Origin: Breviolum minutum Mf 1.05b.01
Taxonomy: Eukaryota > Sar > Dinophyceae > Suessiales > Symbiodiniaceae
DNA length: 64,000 nucleotides
Assembly (NCBI GenBank): GCA_000507305.1
Contig: DF240853.1
Coordinates: forward strand, 1 to 64,000
Direction of reading: 5' to 3'
Every line of letters begins with the position of its first letter. Within the stretch, counting starts at the first letter, position 1. The translations under genes were made by a program, and so were the position numbers. Below are positions 54,937 through 64,000 of this stretch, piece by piece. The notes beneath the pieces are model-generated. The model worked only from the letters and a program-made list of their open reading frames with translations. It ran no database searches and was not told where the DNA came from.

Positions 54937-55036
54937 TACCCTCCAGGGAACTAACATATCCCCCCAATGAAATGGCATTTTGCAGATGATTTTTCCTTTT
55001 CCCGTTTGGTGGGATATGTTAGTTCCCTCAAAGGTA
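54937..55036. repeat. family-1 inverted-repeat element (MITE-like)
   Basis: The left end TACCCTCCAGGGAACTAACA and the right end TGTTAGTTCCCTCAAAGGTA are inverted. The interior GATGATTTTTCCTTTTCCCG recurs at about 35080 and 60874. Confidence 0.8.
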
Positions 55037-56346
55037 ACCATGAACCAACCCTACCTTTTTGTTGGGCGTTGCCCTCGTGAATCCGTTTGACCCCGGGCGA
55101 TAGAAGTTCTTCACCGAGGCTGTGGTGGGAGGAGTCCTATTGGCATTGCCTGGTGAATTGCTCCAGACGTTTTAACTTGGCACATAAGAATGCAGATGCC
55201 GAGGCGGCCCCGGGAATCCGCCAACCCAAAAAAAATGGAGACTTTCTGTGGAACGTTGATTTTATCAGAAAAAAATAATGGTGGATGATTGGTGGATGAT
55301 TTTTTGGTTGGTTGGGGGGGTTGGTTTGTTTGGTTTGTTTGGTTGACTTCTTGCGTTTGGGTGGTTTGTTTCTTGCTTTGGTTGGTTTTGGTTTGGTTGG
55401 TTTTGGTCGGTAGCGCTTCAGTTTCGGCGCAGACTCCTTGGAAGAGTCAACCGATTGGTTCCGGGGTTCCTGGTAGGTAGTGAGTGACCTGTTTTGAAGG
55501 ATTTGCTTGTACAAATATTACAAGCTTATGAAATAGGGATTGTGATGGTTCCATGTTCTTGCCAGTGTTTTTTTAGGAAGGACACTCGGCAAAAAGTCCC
55601 AAGTCCTGAAATAATTGTTGATGCTGAGTTTGTTCAACCCTGGGAGTGCTGGAAAACCATGGAAAACAAACAAAAAAGCTACCCCGTCACCGGTGATGAT
55701 TCATGAGACCTATGCTGAAAGATTCGCGATTCCTTTCCAAAAGGGAAAAATCATCAAAAGCATCCAGCTTCACTTTGTTTTAAAAGAATTTAGGTTTCAT
55801 AATATATATCTATATCATATGATAAGAAACACTTTAAGAAAGAAAAGACTTCCATAGGTGTCTTTTTGAAGTTAAACCCCTTATATATATGTATATGTTT
55901 GTAAATTATACATATAATATAGATCGTAATGTAAATCTTAAATTACTAAAGCTTCTTGTGTGTCAAAAAACAGCCAGCACCTTAGTTCTTTCGAAACACA
56001 AACGTGTGTTTTAATTTCTTCGAGGTGCGGGAACATTTGCTGCCCAGCCTCGGCTTTGGCACCAATCCCGAGTTCAAAGTTGCTCGGTTGAAACGCCGCC
56101 AACGTTTTAAACCCGCGGGTTTGTTGGCACATGGGAGTTGTGTAGGAAATGTGTTGTTTTAAACAAGCTTCTATATTTATATATATATATATATATTTAT
56201 TTATATAGATATAACATTTATATTTATATTAAAGATTTTGGAAGAAAATGTATTGTTAGGTTGCGGAAATGATGCAAATTTGTACATAATCTACTAGTTT
56301 TCAAGTGGGCGGTTCAAATTAGCATTTAGTACATACGATATTTGAT

Positions 56347-56431
56347 GGGATCCATGTATGGTATATTTACATACATTTACCATCAAAATCAACCAAATGT
56401 AGGTAAATATACCATCAAACCATGGATCCTC
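56347..56431. repeat. family-3 hairpin element
   Basis: GGATCCATG at the left and CATGGATCC at the right, with TATGGTATATTTACATACAT opposite a TAGGTAAATATACCATC arm, form a long imperfect stem. Second copy of the 51165-51246 element. Confidence 0.75.
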
Positions 56432-57054
56432 TAGGTATAGCTATTCTGATAGATCAGTCGGGTTACATCCAAAAGCGAAACTTCGGCTTCCAACCAGTGA
56501 TTTTCAGGGGTTTAGGAAAAAGGGAGGGCAATATGTTTGGAAGGTGTTCAATTGGATTTTGGTCACTGGTAGCTCTTTCCGGGAAAAATGTATAAGGTTA
56601 TGATGGTTATGGTTATGTCATGCTTGTTTCGGTGGAAACCCATGGGATTTTTGGCAGGGCTGGACACCGAAACAAATCTTTTCCCGAAGTCAGCCGGTCA
56701 CTTGAGCCTCCGAAGATTGGACGAGAGCTGTTGAGCTGTTAGTTGTAACAGTGCTTTTGTTTCTCTTGAATGGTGAATCGTGAATGTGTAGACAGGCACC
56801 ACTTACTGTATTTCATTCTGCAAAACTTCGGATCTTCACCGATCCCCTTGAAAACTTTGCCTTTTTTCAGCTCCATTCAATTTTCCATTCATCCCATCCG
56901 ATGCTTCAAACAGATCACCAAATGATTTAGGTATACCTAATTTGGAGGTCCTATACCTTATAAGGCCGTTTAGGTGGGTGGGGGATTCCCGAAAACATAG
57001 GCCATATCCATACCGCGCTTAGGTAGGTTAGGATCCAGGATACCTCCATTTTAG

Positions 57055-57190
57055 GTACCTTTCTTTGATGCACCTTTGGGGTGTGAACAGAGAGGTATCC
57101 TTTGATGGCTGGTTGGTGCCTACCATCCGGGGTCAAATCACCGGCACCGTGGATTCCCTCGGCACCGGCGTCCGCCCGGCGACTTGGTAG
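57055..57190 (+). CDS. terminal exon of an unrecognised gene
   Basis: After a CATTTTAG acceptor, 44 codons read YLSLMHLWGVNREVSFDGWL and on to TGTVDSLGTGVRPATW, stopping at TAG 57188-57190. Base composition is GC-rich compared with the flanks, as in real exons here. A 95-codon minus-strand ORF covers the same bases and is the alternative. No family was recognised. Confidence 0.42.
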
Positions 57191-59484
57191 GCACGACCTT
57201 TCCGTGGGCTGGTAGCTGCTGGCGATGGATTTCCCCACCCACCCCCTCCCAAGAAAAAATCAAATCTGAGAAGCAGGGCCATTTTTTAAACTTTCAAACA
57301 AAAATGTAAGATTTCAATGAGGTTTCGAAGTGTGCCAAGTTCTAGAAATTGTTTTGTTGGTTTTGTCATGGGAATCTAAGGGTGTCCCACCAATGCCACC
57401 ACCCCCCCCTCCAGGAAATAAGACCTTGTTAAGGTGATGATTCAGGGATTCCCTGGTGACGAAGAATCCCTATAATAAGACCTTAAGATTTTCCATAGAT
57501 TTTTGCCACTTTCAGGGCGGATTTTGTGGGCAAAATAAGGATCGCGGGCTTCAAACCGGCAGGAATTTTGTGGTCGTTTTTGTTTGGATGTGATGTGCAT
57601 AAAGGCTACAGCCTTTTGGGAGTCGAGTTTTTTCATCTTCCTGGATCTTACATAATGCCATGACATGTACAACTTCTGCCTTTAGGGGGTAGAGTTTTTT
57701 GAATGAATTTTGGCAGAAAATTTTACAAAAGTTAGCACAAAATGGAAGATCCAGGTAAATCAGATTATGTTGTTTCGATTTTTTCCCAGCTCCAGCCCTG
57801 ATTCAGCAAGTCATATATCCTTACCAGATGACAGCTTTTGAACCATGTCCATGGGCGTTCAGGAAACCCACATGAAACAACCCGTCGTCTTGACCTCTCT
57901 TGCCCCATGATCTAGTGCAACAAAAACACCTCAATTTCTCCTGTAGCCAATCTTGAACGTACCAAATGGTTATGCAAAAAAAAAGTTGGGGAGTTTTCGT
58001 TGATTTTGGGATTTATCTTGTTGCTCCATTTCCGACACTTTTCAGTTCCCATGCCGTTTGGCATATAAAGAAATGCCTTCAAAAAACCTGATCAACAAGA
58101 TTTAACCGAGGATTGGAGCATGCATACCAAGAAGGTAGCAACTGCAAACCAGACTTCCAAGATGGTGGCCTATGCGCATCAGCATTTTGTGGTGTCTTCG
58201 TTGCGCTTAAAAAAATGTATAGTTGGAATGAACAAATTGCTATCTAGATCTATCTAGTATGACGGGATGGGTGTTTGTGACCTCTCTAAACAGAAGATAT
58301 TGGTAGTTCCACCGGACAAGTATATGTTGTGTGTTCATAAGTTCAACTTCAAATCTGACTACCTACCTCCAAAATCAACACGCAAGTGCAGAACATCCAA
58401 AGTCATGAGTCATATACATGAAATTATGGAGGTTTCGATGCATTTGACAGTACATCGGATGTATTCCACATCAATTTCCCCACTTTTTTGCATATCTTCC
58501 ACAGGTGGGCCCACCAGATCAAGACATGCGAGCAGCCTGGTGCAGAGAAAGTCGAAGAGAGTGGAAGGAAATTGGGGCACCGTAAACTTAGCACAACATA
58601 CTGTGCTGCAGGTAGAAGGTAGAATAGTTCCAGGTATGTTGCACAGGGTGTGAACTTGCGACGAGTATCTAATTATCTAATCATGTTTGATTTATATATG
58701 TAGGTCTTTTCAAGGTGTAACTTATCAATAGTAGATCTATATATATCTATTTACATATCATATATCATTAAAGATACATATGTGTGGGTGCGTGAGGACG
58801 GAAACTCTCAGTACTACAATCCCACAAGAATCATTCTTTTTTAAGTAGGGGATCCTACAAAACACTGCAGCATTGGCTGCTATCGGGAAGGGGAAGACCA
58901 AATATATTATATTATTTTTATATATACATAGATTTATTCGAAATTTACATATTAAACGCACCTATGTGTAGCACAATACCTACCTACTCTACTACAGTGT
59001 GTCCAGGAGATTCCAGCAAACATCTCTGCTGAAAGTTAGTTAGAGCTGTTGGGTAGTCGTGTGGTGGTTTGATATGCTTGCCTCACATGATGCTTGCCTA
59101 TTGTTTGCTGCAAATCTAGGTGGTGGTTTCTAAGATCTTTTATTTTCACCCCGAACCTTGGGAAAATCATCAAATTTGACTAATACTGTTTCAAATGGGT
59201 GGGGAAAAAACTGCCAACAAGACATAGATTGGGTGAAACATATATGAAAAACATATCAGGGTTTCCAAAAAAAAAACTGGCAAAATTTGCCCTTAGGGAA
59301 GTTTCGGGAAGTTTCATCCCCATCATCACCCATGGCCATCATTCCATTCCCATTGCCTCGATTCCCAAACCTCAGGTGTTGTCACGTTGGAAGGTGGTGA
59401 CCTTTTTGGAAGGTGCGGTGCAAATTTCCCGAAGGGGATGAAAACTTAACGGTAGTGGTCCGTTTTTATCGGGTTTGAATTTAG
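57191..59484. other. non-coding, one weak exon
   Basis: A possible exon after a TTCCACAG site at about 58504 reads VGPPDQDMRAAWCRESRREW in one frame; two other frames are open as well. A family-2 element is at 59116-59221. Nothing else is supported. Confidence 0.35.
59116..59221. repeat. family-2 inverted-repeat element (MITE-like)
   Basis: The left end CTAGGTGGTGGTTTC and the right end CTGCCAACAAG, with core TCATCAAATTTGACTAATAC. 106 bases. Confidence 0.7.
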
Positions 59485-59672
59485 ATCTTCTAAGATGTTC
59501 TAATTCCGAATGTGAGTCAAGGAAAAATTCTACAACTGTCCTGACGTTTCCTGAATTTCATGATCATGATATCGTCGTGCTAACAAGCGGAATCCCCAAC
59601 AAAATACTGGAGGACTTTCAACTTGACAAGATCTTGGAACCTGGAGGAGTGCCACTTATCATCCTGTTGTAA
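59485..59672 (+). CDS. terminal exon of an unrecognised gene
   Basis: After a GAATTTAG acceptor, the frame reads through CESRKNSTTVLTFPEFHDHD and IVVLTSGIPNKILEDFQLDK to EPGGVPLIILL and TAA at 59670-59672. The hydrophobic and charged pattern is convincingly protein-like. No domain was recognised. Confidence 0.45.
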
Positions 59673-61190
59673 ATGTGTAAGGGATTTCAAGTGCGGTTTT
59701 TTCAGCAGTTTTCCAGGATTGCCTGCAACTAGAGAGGTGTAGGATTGCAACAAAAATCCTGGATTTTGCATCACAAGAAACCCCTTCCTTTTTTGAAGTG
59801 GAGAGGTGTACACTACTTTTTGGCCAAATTCTGATGAAACCATTATACCCTCTTTGGAAAGACGCCAATGAGGCGAGTTGCCTCATTGGATGATTGGCTT
59901 CTTAGCTGTTTTGGATGTACCTTGGATTCATCCTGACCTGTTGAAGATCAACTTTGCCAGACTGGTTGATGTTGTTCAGGTCATATCATGCCCATAGTTG
60001 GATGGAAAACAATGCAACCCTTCCATGTTCATCCGATTGTTTTTTCAACAATAAGTCGCATTGAACCTTGAGACTGTAATTCTTCAAGCTGGTTTTGTTG
60101 AGTGAACTTCAAACAAGTTTTTTTTGTAGAAACAGATTATGAAGCGATATGAAACATGTGAACCATTATTGCCCTTATTCAATCTCGTAGTTCTGTTGAC
60201 AACTATTAATTGGTGTTGTTTGAGAAGACTTTAGGAGAGTTAAACAGCCTCAAAGGAAGAGGAATATGTCACACGCTGCGTGGAGAGACGGTAGCCAAGC
60301 ATTTTGAACGCTTGGTTTATTTATGTTTATTTTGTTTGCCCAATCACTGCTTGTTGCTGAGGATATTGAAGAGGACATCTATTGAATTACGAGCGCTGAA
60401 CAGTTTCAAAAAAGAAGGGTATATTATTTCTTACTATACATTTATGAATGTATGGGTTCTAGAAATAAAACATGCAATGGTTTGGCACAGGTTCTGCAAC
60501 TTCTTGATACGAAAGATATCAGCAATTCTATGCAATTCTGGTGTATCCAGTCCATGCCCATGGATGTTGATCAAGAGATCACCCACATCTGATTCGGTCA
60601 GCGTAGACCGTAGACCTCTATAAAATGCAGATTCCAGGTACCATTTTTTTGTAAACCTCAAACCCTTCGAGTGTCAAACGACACAAAATCGATGTGAGAG
60701 AAAACGTTCTCTGAAGCTCTGGGTGTGTGTCACCCAGAACTTGGCTGCATTGGGAGGAATTGAAAAATTTCCTCCAAACCGAGCTGGTGCTGGTAGCTAT
60801 TTGTTTCTATAGGTCCGAAAAGAACTATACCCCCCTGGGAACTAACATATCCCCTGAAAAGTCAATTTTGAAGATGATTTTCCTTTTCCCAAGGTGGGAT
60901 ATGTTAATTCCGTGGAGGGTAGTTATACAATAGTTTTCAAAGCCACCTGGGTAAAACCAATTAATTTCTTGTTTTTTCCTGCCATTTTTCATATCTCGAT
61001 GGATTGATTTTCGGCAGCATTCAGCGAGAGATAAAAAAGGACGTCAGGAACGGTGTTTAGGGAAATGACATTCAGGTCAAAATAGATACACCCTGGAAGA
61101 TTACCATGGAACCCAAAAATGGAGGTTTGGTTCAGCTGATTTTCCATTTCAATTGGGGTGATGTTTAGGCTCCATGGCGTTTATTTTTCA
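59673..61190. other. non-coding, weak exon candidate
   Basis: A possible plus-strand block at about 60225-60310 (LGELNSLKGRGICHTLRGET). The family-1 element at 60828-60921 lies here. Confidence 0.35.
60828..60921. repeat. family-1 inverted-repeat element (MITE-like)
   Basis: The left end TACCCCCCTGGGAACTAACA and the right end TGTTAATTCCGTGGAGGGTA are inverted. Its interior, with TTGAAGATGATTTTCC, matches the 54937-55036 copy. Confidence 0.8.
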
Positions 61191-61295
61191 GGGCTGTAGC
61201 AACACAGATGCTAAGAGGTATGGCAGATTCTTCCAAGGCTTTAATCGAATCAAACAGGAAGTGATCAACGGGATTGGGATGTGTTTGGAATGAGA
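61191..61295 (+). CDS. candidate terminal exon
   Basis: After a TTTTTCAG acceptor, the frame reads GCSNTDAKRYGRFFQGFNRI then KQEVINGIGMCLE to a TGA near 61292. A minus-strand 73-codon ORF overlaps. Coordinates are good to a base or two. Confidence 0.38.
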
Positions 61296-61576
61296 TGTTG
61301 ATGCACAGACAACACAAAAGACTAGTCCAAGCCCTGTATGGTTTTGACAAAACACGCCTGTTCACCCGTACCAAGACACAGTTCACTGGAAGGTGTGTTT
61401 TGGTTTTGTGTTTGTTGGAGATGACACACTCATTGTTTTGAAATGTTTTGAATGAGTTTGATCTCGAGATATCTCGAAAGCGACGATAGATGGGAGGTAC
61501 ACCGGTGACACCCCGAGTATCAAAACTGATAGCAATTGGCGGAGCAGACTAATACGCTACAATGCAGTCGTTTGAT

Positions 61577-62029
61577 CTACGAAGATTTTGAGAGGAAAGA
61601 AGCATTTCTATATAAATTCATCATCCAAGCCCCCCCAAAAAAGCAATCATCAGGAGAGGGATGCAAAGAAGTGTTTGATTGTGGGAGCCGTAGTGTTTGT
61701 AGATCGAATCTATGAACGTTCAAACAGCATGTTGCTTGGAAAATTATGTTACCAAAACAGTATATATCGAACAGACATACCTCGCCATCAACGTGTTTTG
61801 CCAAAGGACCATGGCCAATGACATGCATTTGGACTACAAAACGCAAAAACATGTATGCTCTTGGATCCCCCTTCATCATCTTCATAAGTTTTTTGACACA
61901 ATTACACCCTGCACATGTTTTAATGGGATGCTCATTCATTCTTGTTATCTCGTCTTGTAGTGTTTTTCCTTCTACCTGTCGGACTGCCATTTCTTTCGGT
62001 TGCAGGTTTTGGAACTTGCAACCAGCCAA
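61577..62029 (-). CDS. hypothetical ORF, doubtful
   Basis: A 150-codon minus-strand ORF starting MAGCKFQNLQPKEMAVRQVE, with a CAGCNCVKK motif and helical content. It overlaps three plus-strand ORFs of 77-113 codons and shows no recognised domain. It could be a diverged exon or chance. Confidence 0.2.
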   Translation of the reverse strand: MAGCKFQNLQPKEMAVRQVEGKTLQDEITRMNEHPIKTCAGCNCVKKLMKMMKGDPRAYMFLRFVVQMHVIGHGPLAKHVDGEVCLFDIYCFGNIIFQATCCLNVHRFDLQTLRLPQSNTSLHPSPDDCFFGGAWMMNLYRNASFLSKSS

Positions 62030-62116
62030 TCAAGCAGCCATTCAACCAGCTTGGGGGCCTGAAAAGAATGACACGGGAACGAATTGAGAGTTGGGGGTTG
62101 TTGGAACTGTATGTAT

Positions 62117-62215
62117 CTGGCTGGTGGTTTCAAAGATGTTTTTTTTTCATCCCTACATTGGGGAAATGATCCAATTTGTATGATATTTTTCAAATGGGTT
62201 GAAACCACCAACCAG
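62117..62215. repeat. family-2 inverted-repeat element (MITE-like)
   Basis: The left end CTGGCTGGTGGTTTC and the right end GAAACCACCAACCAG are inverted copies with one mismatch; core AAATGATCCAATTTGTATGA. 99 bases. Confidence 0.85.
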
Positions 62216-62232
62216 GTATAACAACGAAAGAA

Positions 62233-62399
62233 AAACCAACAAGCAAACAAGCAAACAGATTAAGAGATAGACAGACAGGCAGACGGACGGACAGACAAAT
62301 GGACAGACGGACAGGCACACAAACAAACGAAGAAGAAACAAATAAATGAATAGATAAATAAACAAATAAATAAATAGAGAAACAAACAAACAAACAACC
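62233..62399. repeat. drifted tetranucleotide repeat (GACA, AACA, AATA units)
   Basis: A tract of CAGA/GACA then AACA then AATA units, about 165 bases, adjoining the family-2 element on its left. Confidence 0.85.
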
Positions 62400-62772
62400 A
62401 CTGCCACCTGCCACCGCCAGTACCATTCCAATTGCCGCCAGCAAAAGAAAAAACAAACCACCACACCAGCTCGGAGGAACACAAGGTCTTGTGGATTCAC
62501 ATGCGTCTAGATAGTGATGTTTAGCAGCTTCAGCTTGTTTGACAATGTATGGACATGTATGGACTATATCAATTGGGCATGTTTGTTTCCAAAAAAACAT
62601 TTAACAAAAAAAACTCGAAAAATAAGATCCAAGAAGTTTCCGCAAACACTTGTCCATCCAAAAAAATTGTTCAACGAAAAAGTCAGACCTTTCCTTCGAT
62701 GCATTCCGACCCTTTAAAAAAAAAGCACCAAGGTTCGACAGTTGTTGGACCGGTGGCATGAGGTGCATAAAA

Positions 62773-62905
62773 TGGTGGTTCAGTTGAGGTTGATGGTGGT
62801 TGGAAAGTTACGGTTGATGGTTGATGATGGTTGAGGTCGATGGTTGACGGCTGAGGTTGATGGTTGACGGCTGAGGTTGATGGTTGATGATGGCTGATGA
62901 GAGAA
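62773..62905. repeat. GGTTGATGGTTGACGGCTGA-type minisatellite
   Basis: Tandem 20-base units with shorter GGTTGATG pieces around them. Confidence 0.8.
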
Positions 62906-62989
62906 ATTGTAATTGCCTTCACAAGTTTGCCGAAAAATCCACGGCAGCCGCCGATCCTGAGTTTTTTGTGGTACCAAAAGCAATGTCAT

Positions 62990-63087
62990 CTAGGTTGTGG
63001 TTTCAAATATTTTTTATTTTCACCCCTACTTGGGCAAGATTCCCATTTTGACTAATATTTTTCAGATGGGTTGAAACCACCAACTAG
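62990..63087. repeat. family-2 inverted-repeat element (MITE-like)
   Basis: The left end CTAGGTTGTGGTTTC and the right end GAAACCACCAACTAG, with one mismatch. 98 bases. Confidence 0.85.
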
Positions 63088-64000
63088 TCACTGTTTGAGC
63101 ATTTTTTCCGGCTGATTTCTTTGTTTTTGGTTGGCTTTGTCCGGGGGGGGGGGGTGAATTTTTCTCAGAGTTGGATTTATGGCAAATGAAGACTATCTCA
63201 TCATTTTAGGTGAGTTTGAGAAAATGTCATAGTAAATGAAGAAGTGTGATTGTAAGCAATTGATGAATCTGTGTCATTAATACTGTCCCCCACACAAAAA
63301 GTGATGGTTTTGACTTGGGACACTTATTTTGAACAGTTTTTTGGGTGGCCGTGGGTTGAAGACCTCTTTTTGATAGTTTGTGATGACATGTTTGATGTTG
63401 GTCTTTGGAATGTTTTGGCGTTTGGATTGGCGTTTTATCCGTAGCATGACCCAAGTGTGATAGCAACTCGTCATGATTCAAGTGCTGTTTTTAATTGTTA
63501 TATTCCAAGGGTGTTTTAGATTGTGATTTGTCAGAGGTTGCGACCACATATTTTTCGCCATGCTTTTTGAAAAATGGGAAGCCAATGTTTGCGACCACCA
63601 GGTTTACGGTGGACGGCCGCCATACATCATGGCTTTTGTTACTTGGTTTTGACGCATTGCGGAGCTTGGTGTTCATTGAAAATCTTCGCGTGTCAGAATT
63701 GAAGCAAAAAAAGACCTTTCCAAATGCACCAACAGTTAGATGAGTGATAGGTGATGATAGGTGTTTGCGAAACATTGTTGGTTTTCACCCATATTCGAGG
63801 AGAGGATTGAAACTATTGACTCCTTTTTTTGTTAGGGGTTTTTGTTGGAAAACCTTCGAGATTACCATTACAATATCGTTGATGAGGTTGGCACAGTGAA
63901 ACAAAAGCATGTGAGTACATCCCACAATGATTATCAAAGTGGTGGTCCCTTGTTCTACTCCCCCCAAATTCAACGGCTGGAACCTGAAAATGATGGTTTC
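63088..64000. other. no firm gene; partial element at the edge
   Basis: A plus-strand block at about 63495-63743 (TTYFSPCFLKNGKPMFATTR in one frame; FAMLFEKWEANVCDHQVYGG in another) may be exonic. At about 63956-64000 a left end with CAACGGCTGGAACCT resembles the element in eRF1 intron 1 and is cut by the window edge. Confidence 0.35.

Larger units (their letters stand above)
53891..57054. other. mostly non-coding, weak exon candidates
   Basis: Short plus-strand open blocks at about 55098-55230 (SSPRLWWEESYWHCLVNCSR, with a competing frame) and 55409-55482 are possible exons. A minus-strand Lys/Pro/Thr-rich ORF at 55137-55514 is probably an effect of a G/T-rich simple stretch. TA-rich runs lie near 55880-55925 and 56170-56235. 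MITE-like elements are listed separately. Confidence 0.35.

Noticed and set aside
55137..55514. 125-codon Lys/Pro/Thr-rich minus-strand ORF resembling a histone-like tail
   Set aside because: Arises from a GGTTTGGTTGG-type simple stretch; no start context, splice sites or family match.
62233..62399. CRISPR-like or satellite array
   Set aside because: Drifted tetranucleotide units without spacers; a simple microsatellite.

Overview
The window looks like nuclear DNA of a dinoflagellate, most likely a Symbiodiniaceae member or close relative. Three things point there: a eukaryotic release factor gene (eRF1) with a GC-AG intron whose two ends share a short direct repeat; a very large minus-strand gene of about 55 tiny exons whose motifs match, from memory, an uncharacterised protein family present in many copies in dinoflagellate gene sets; and a mobile element carrying a DNMT3-like cytosine methyltransferase, a cargo already reported from dinoflagellate retrotransposons. 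No spliced-leader relic, tRNA or rRNA was found. The sequence has one 809-base gap (48600-49408) and single ambiguous bases near 1892, 22237 and 41209.

Layout. 1-5 kb: plus-strand exons of unrecognised genes. 6267-21711: one giant minus-strand gene, split by many short AT-rich introns, with an N-terminal part, a methyltransferase-like part, a central disordered and helical part, and a conserved Cys/His/Asp-rich C-terminal part. 22-36 kb: sparse plus-strand exons of unrecognised genes in T-rich non-coding DNA full of small inverted-repeat elements. 36264-38274: eRF1, complete in two exons (437 aa). About 41.0-48.6 kb and on into the gap: an A/C-rich mobile element with four long intact plus-strand ORFs: a proline-rich ORF1, a zinc-ribbon ORF2, a tyrosine recombinase with an N-terminal SAM-like domain, and a DNMT3-type methyltransferase. 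49.5-64 kb: mostly non-coding DNA with small inverted-repeat elements, microsatellites and a few candidate terminal exons of plus-strand genes.

How the parts relate. The recombinase-methyltransferase element is the most striking system here: an integrase-like enzyme and an enzyme able to mark DNA travel together. Its left edge lies next to a second, decayed copy of the eRF1 intron 1/exon 2 junction. At least three families of short inverted-repeat elements (MITE-like) are scattered through the non-coding DNA, one copy lying inside eRF1 intron 1. I saw none inside the giant gene or the recombinase element, which suggests that these two blocks have a different history from the flanks.
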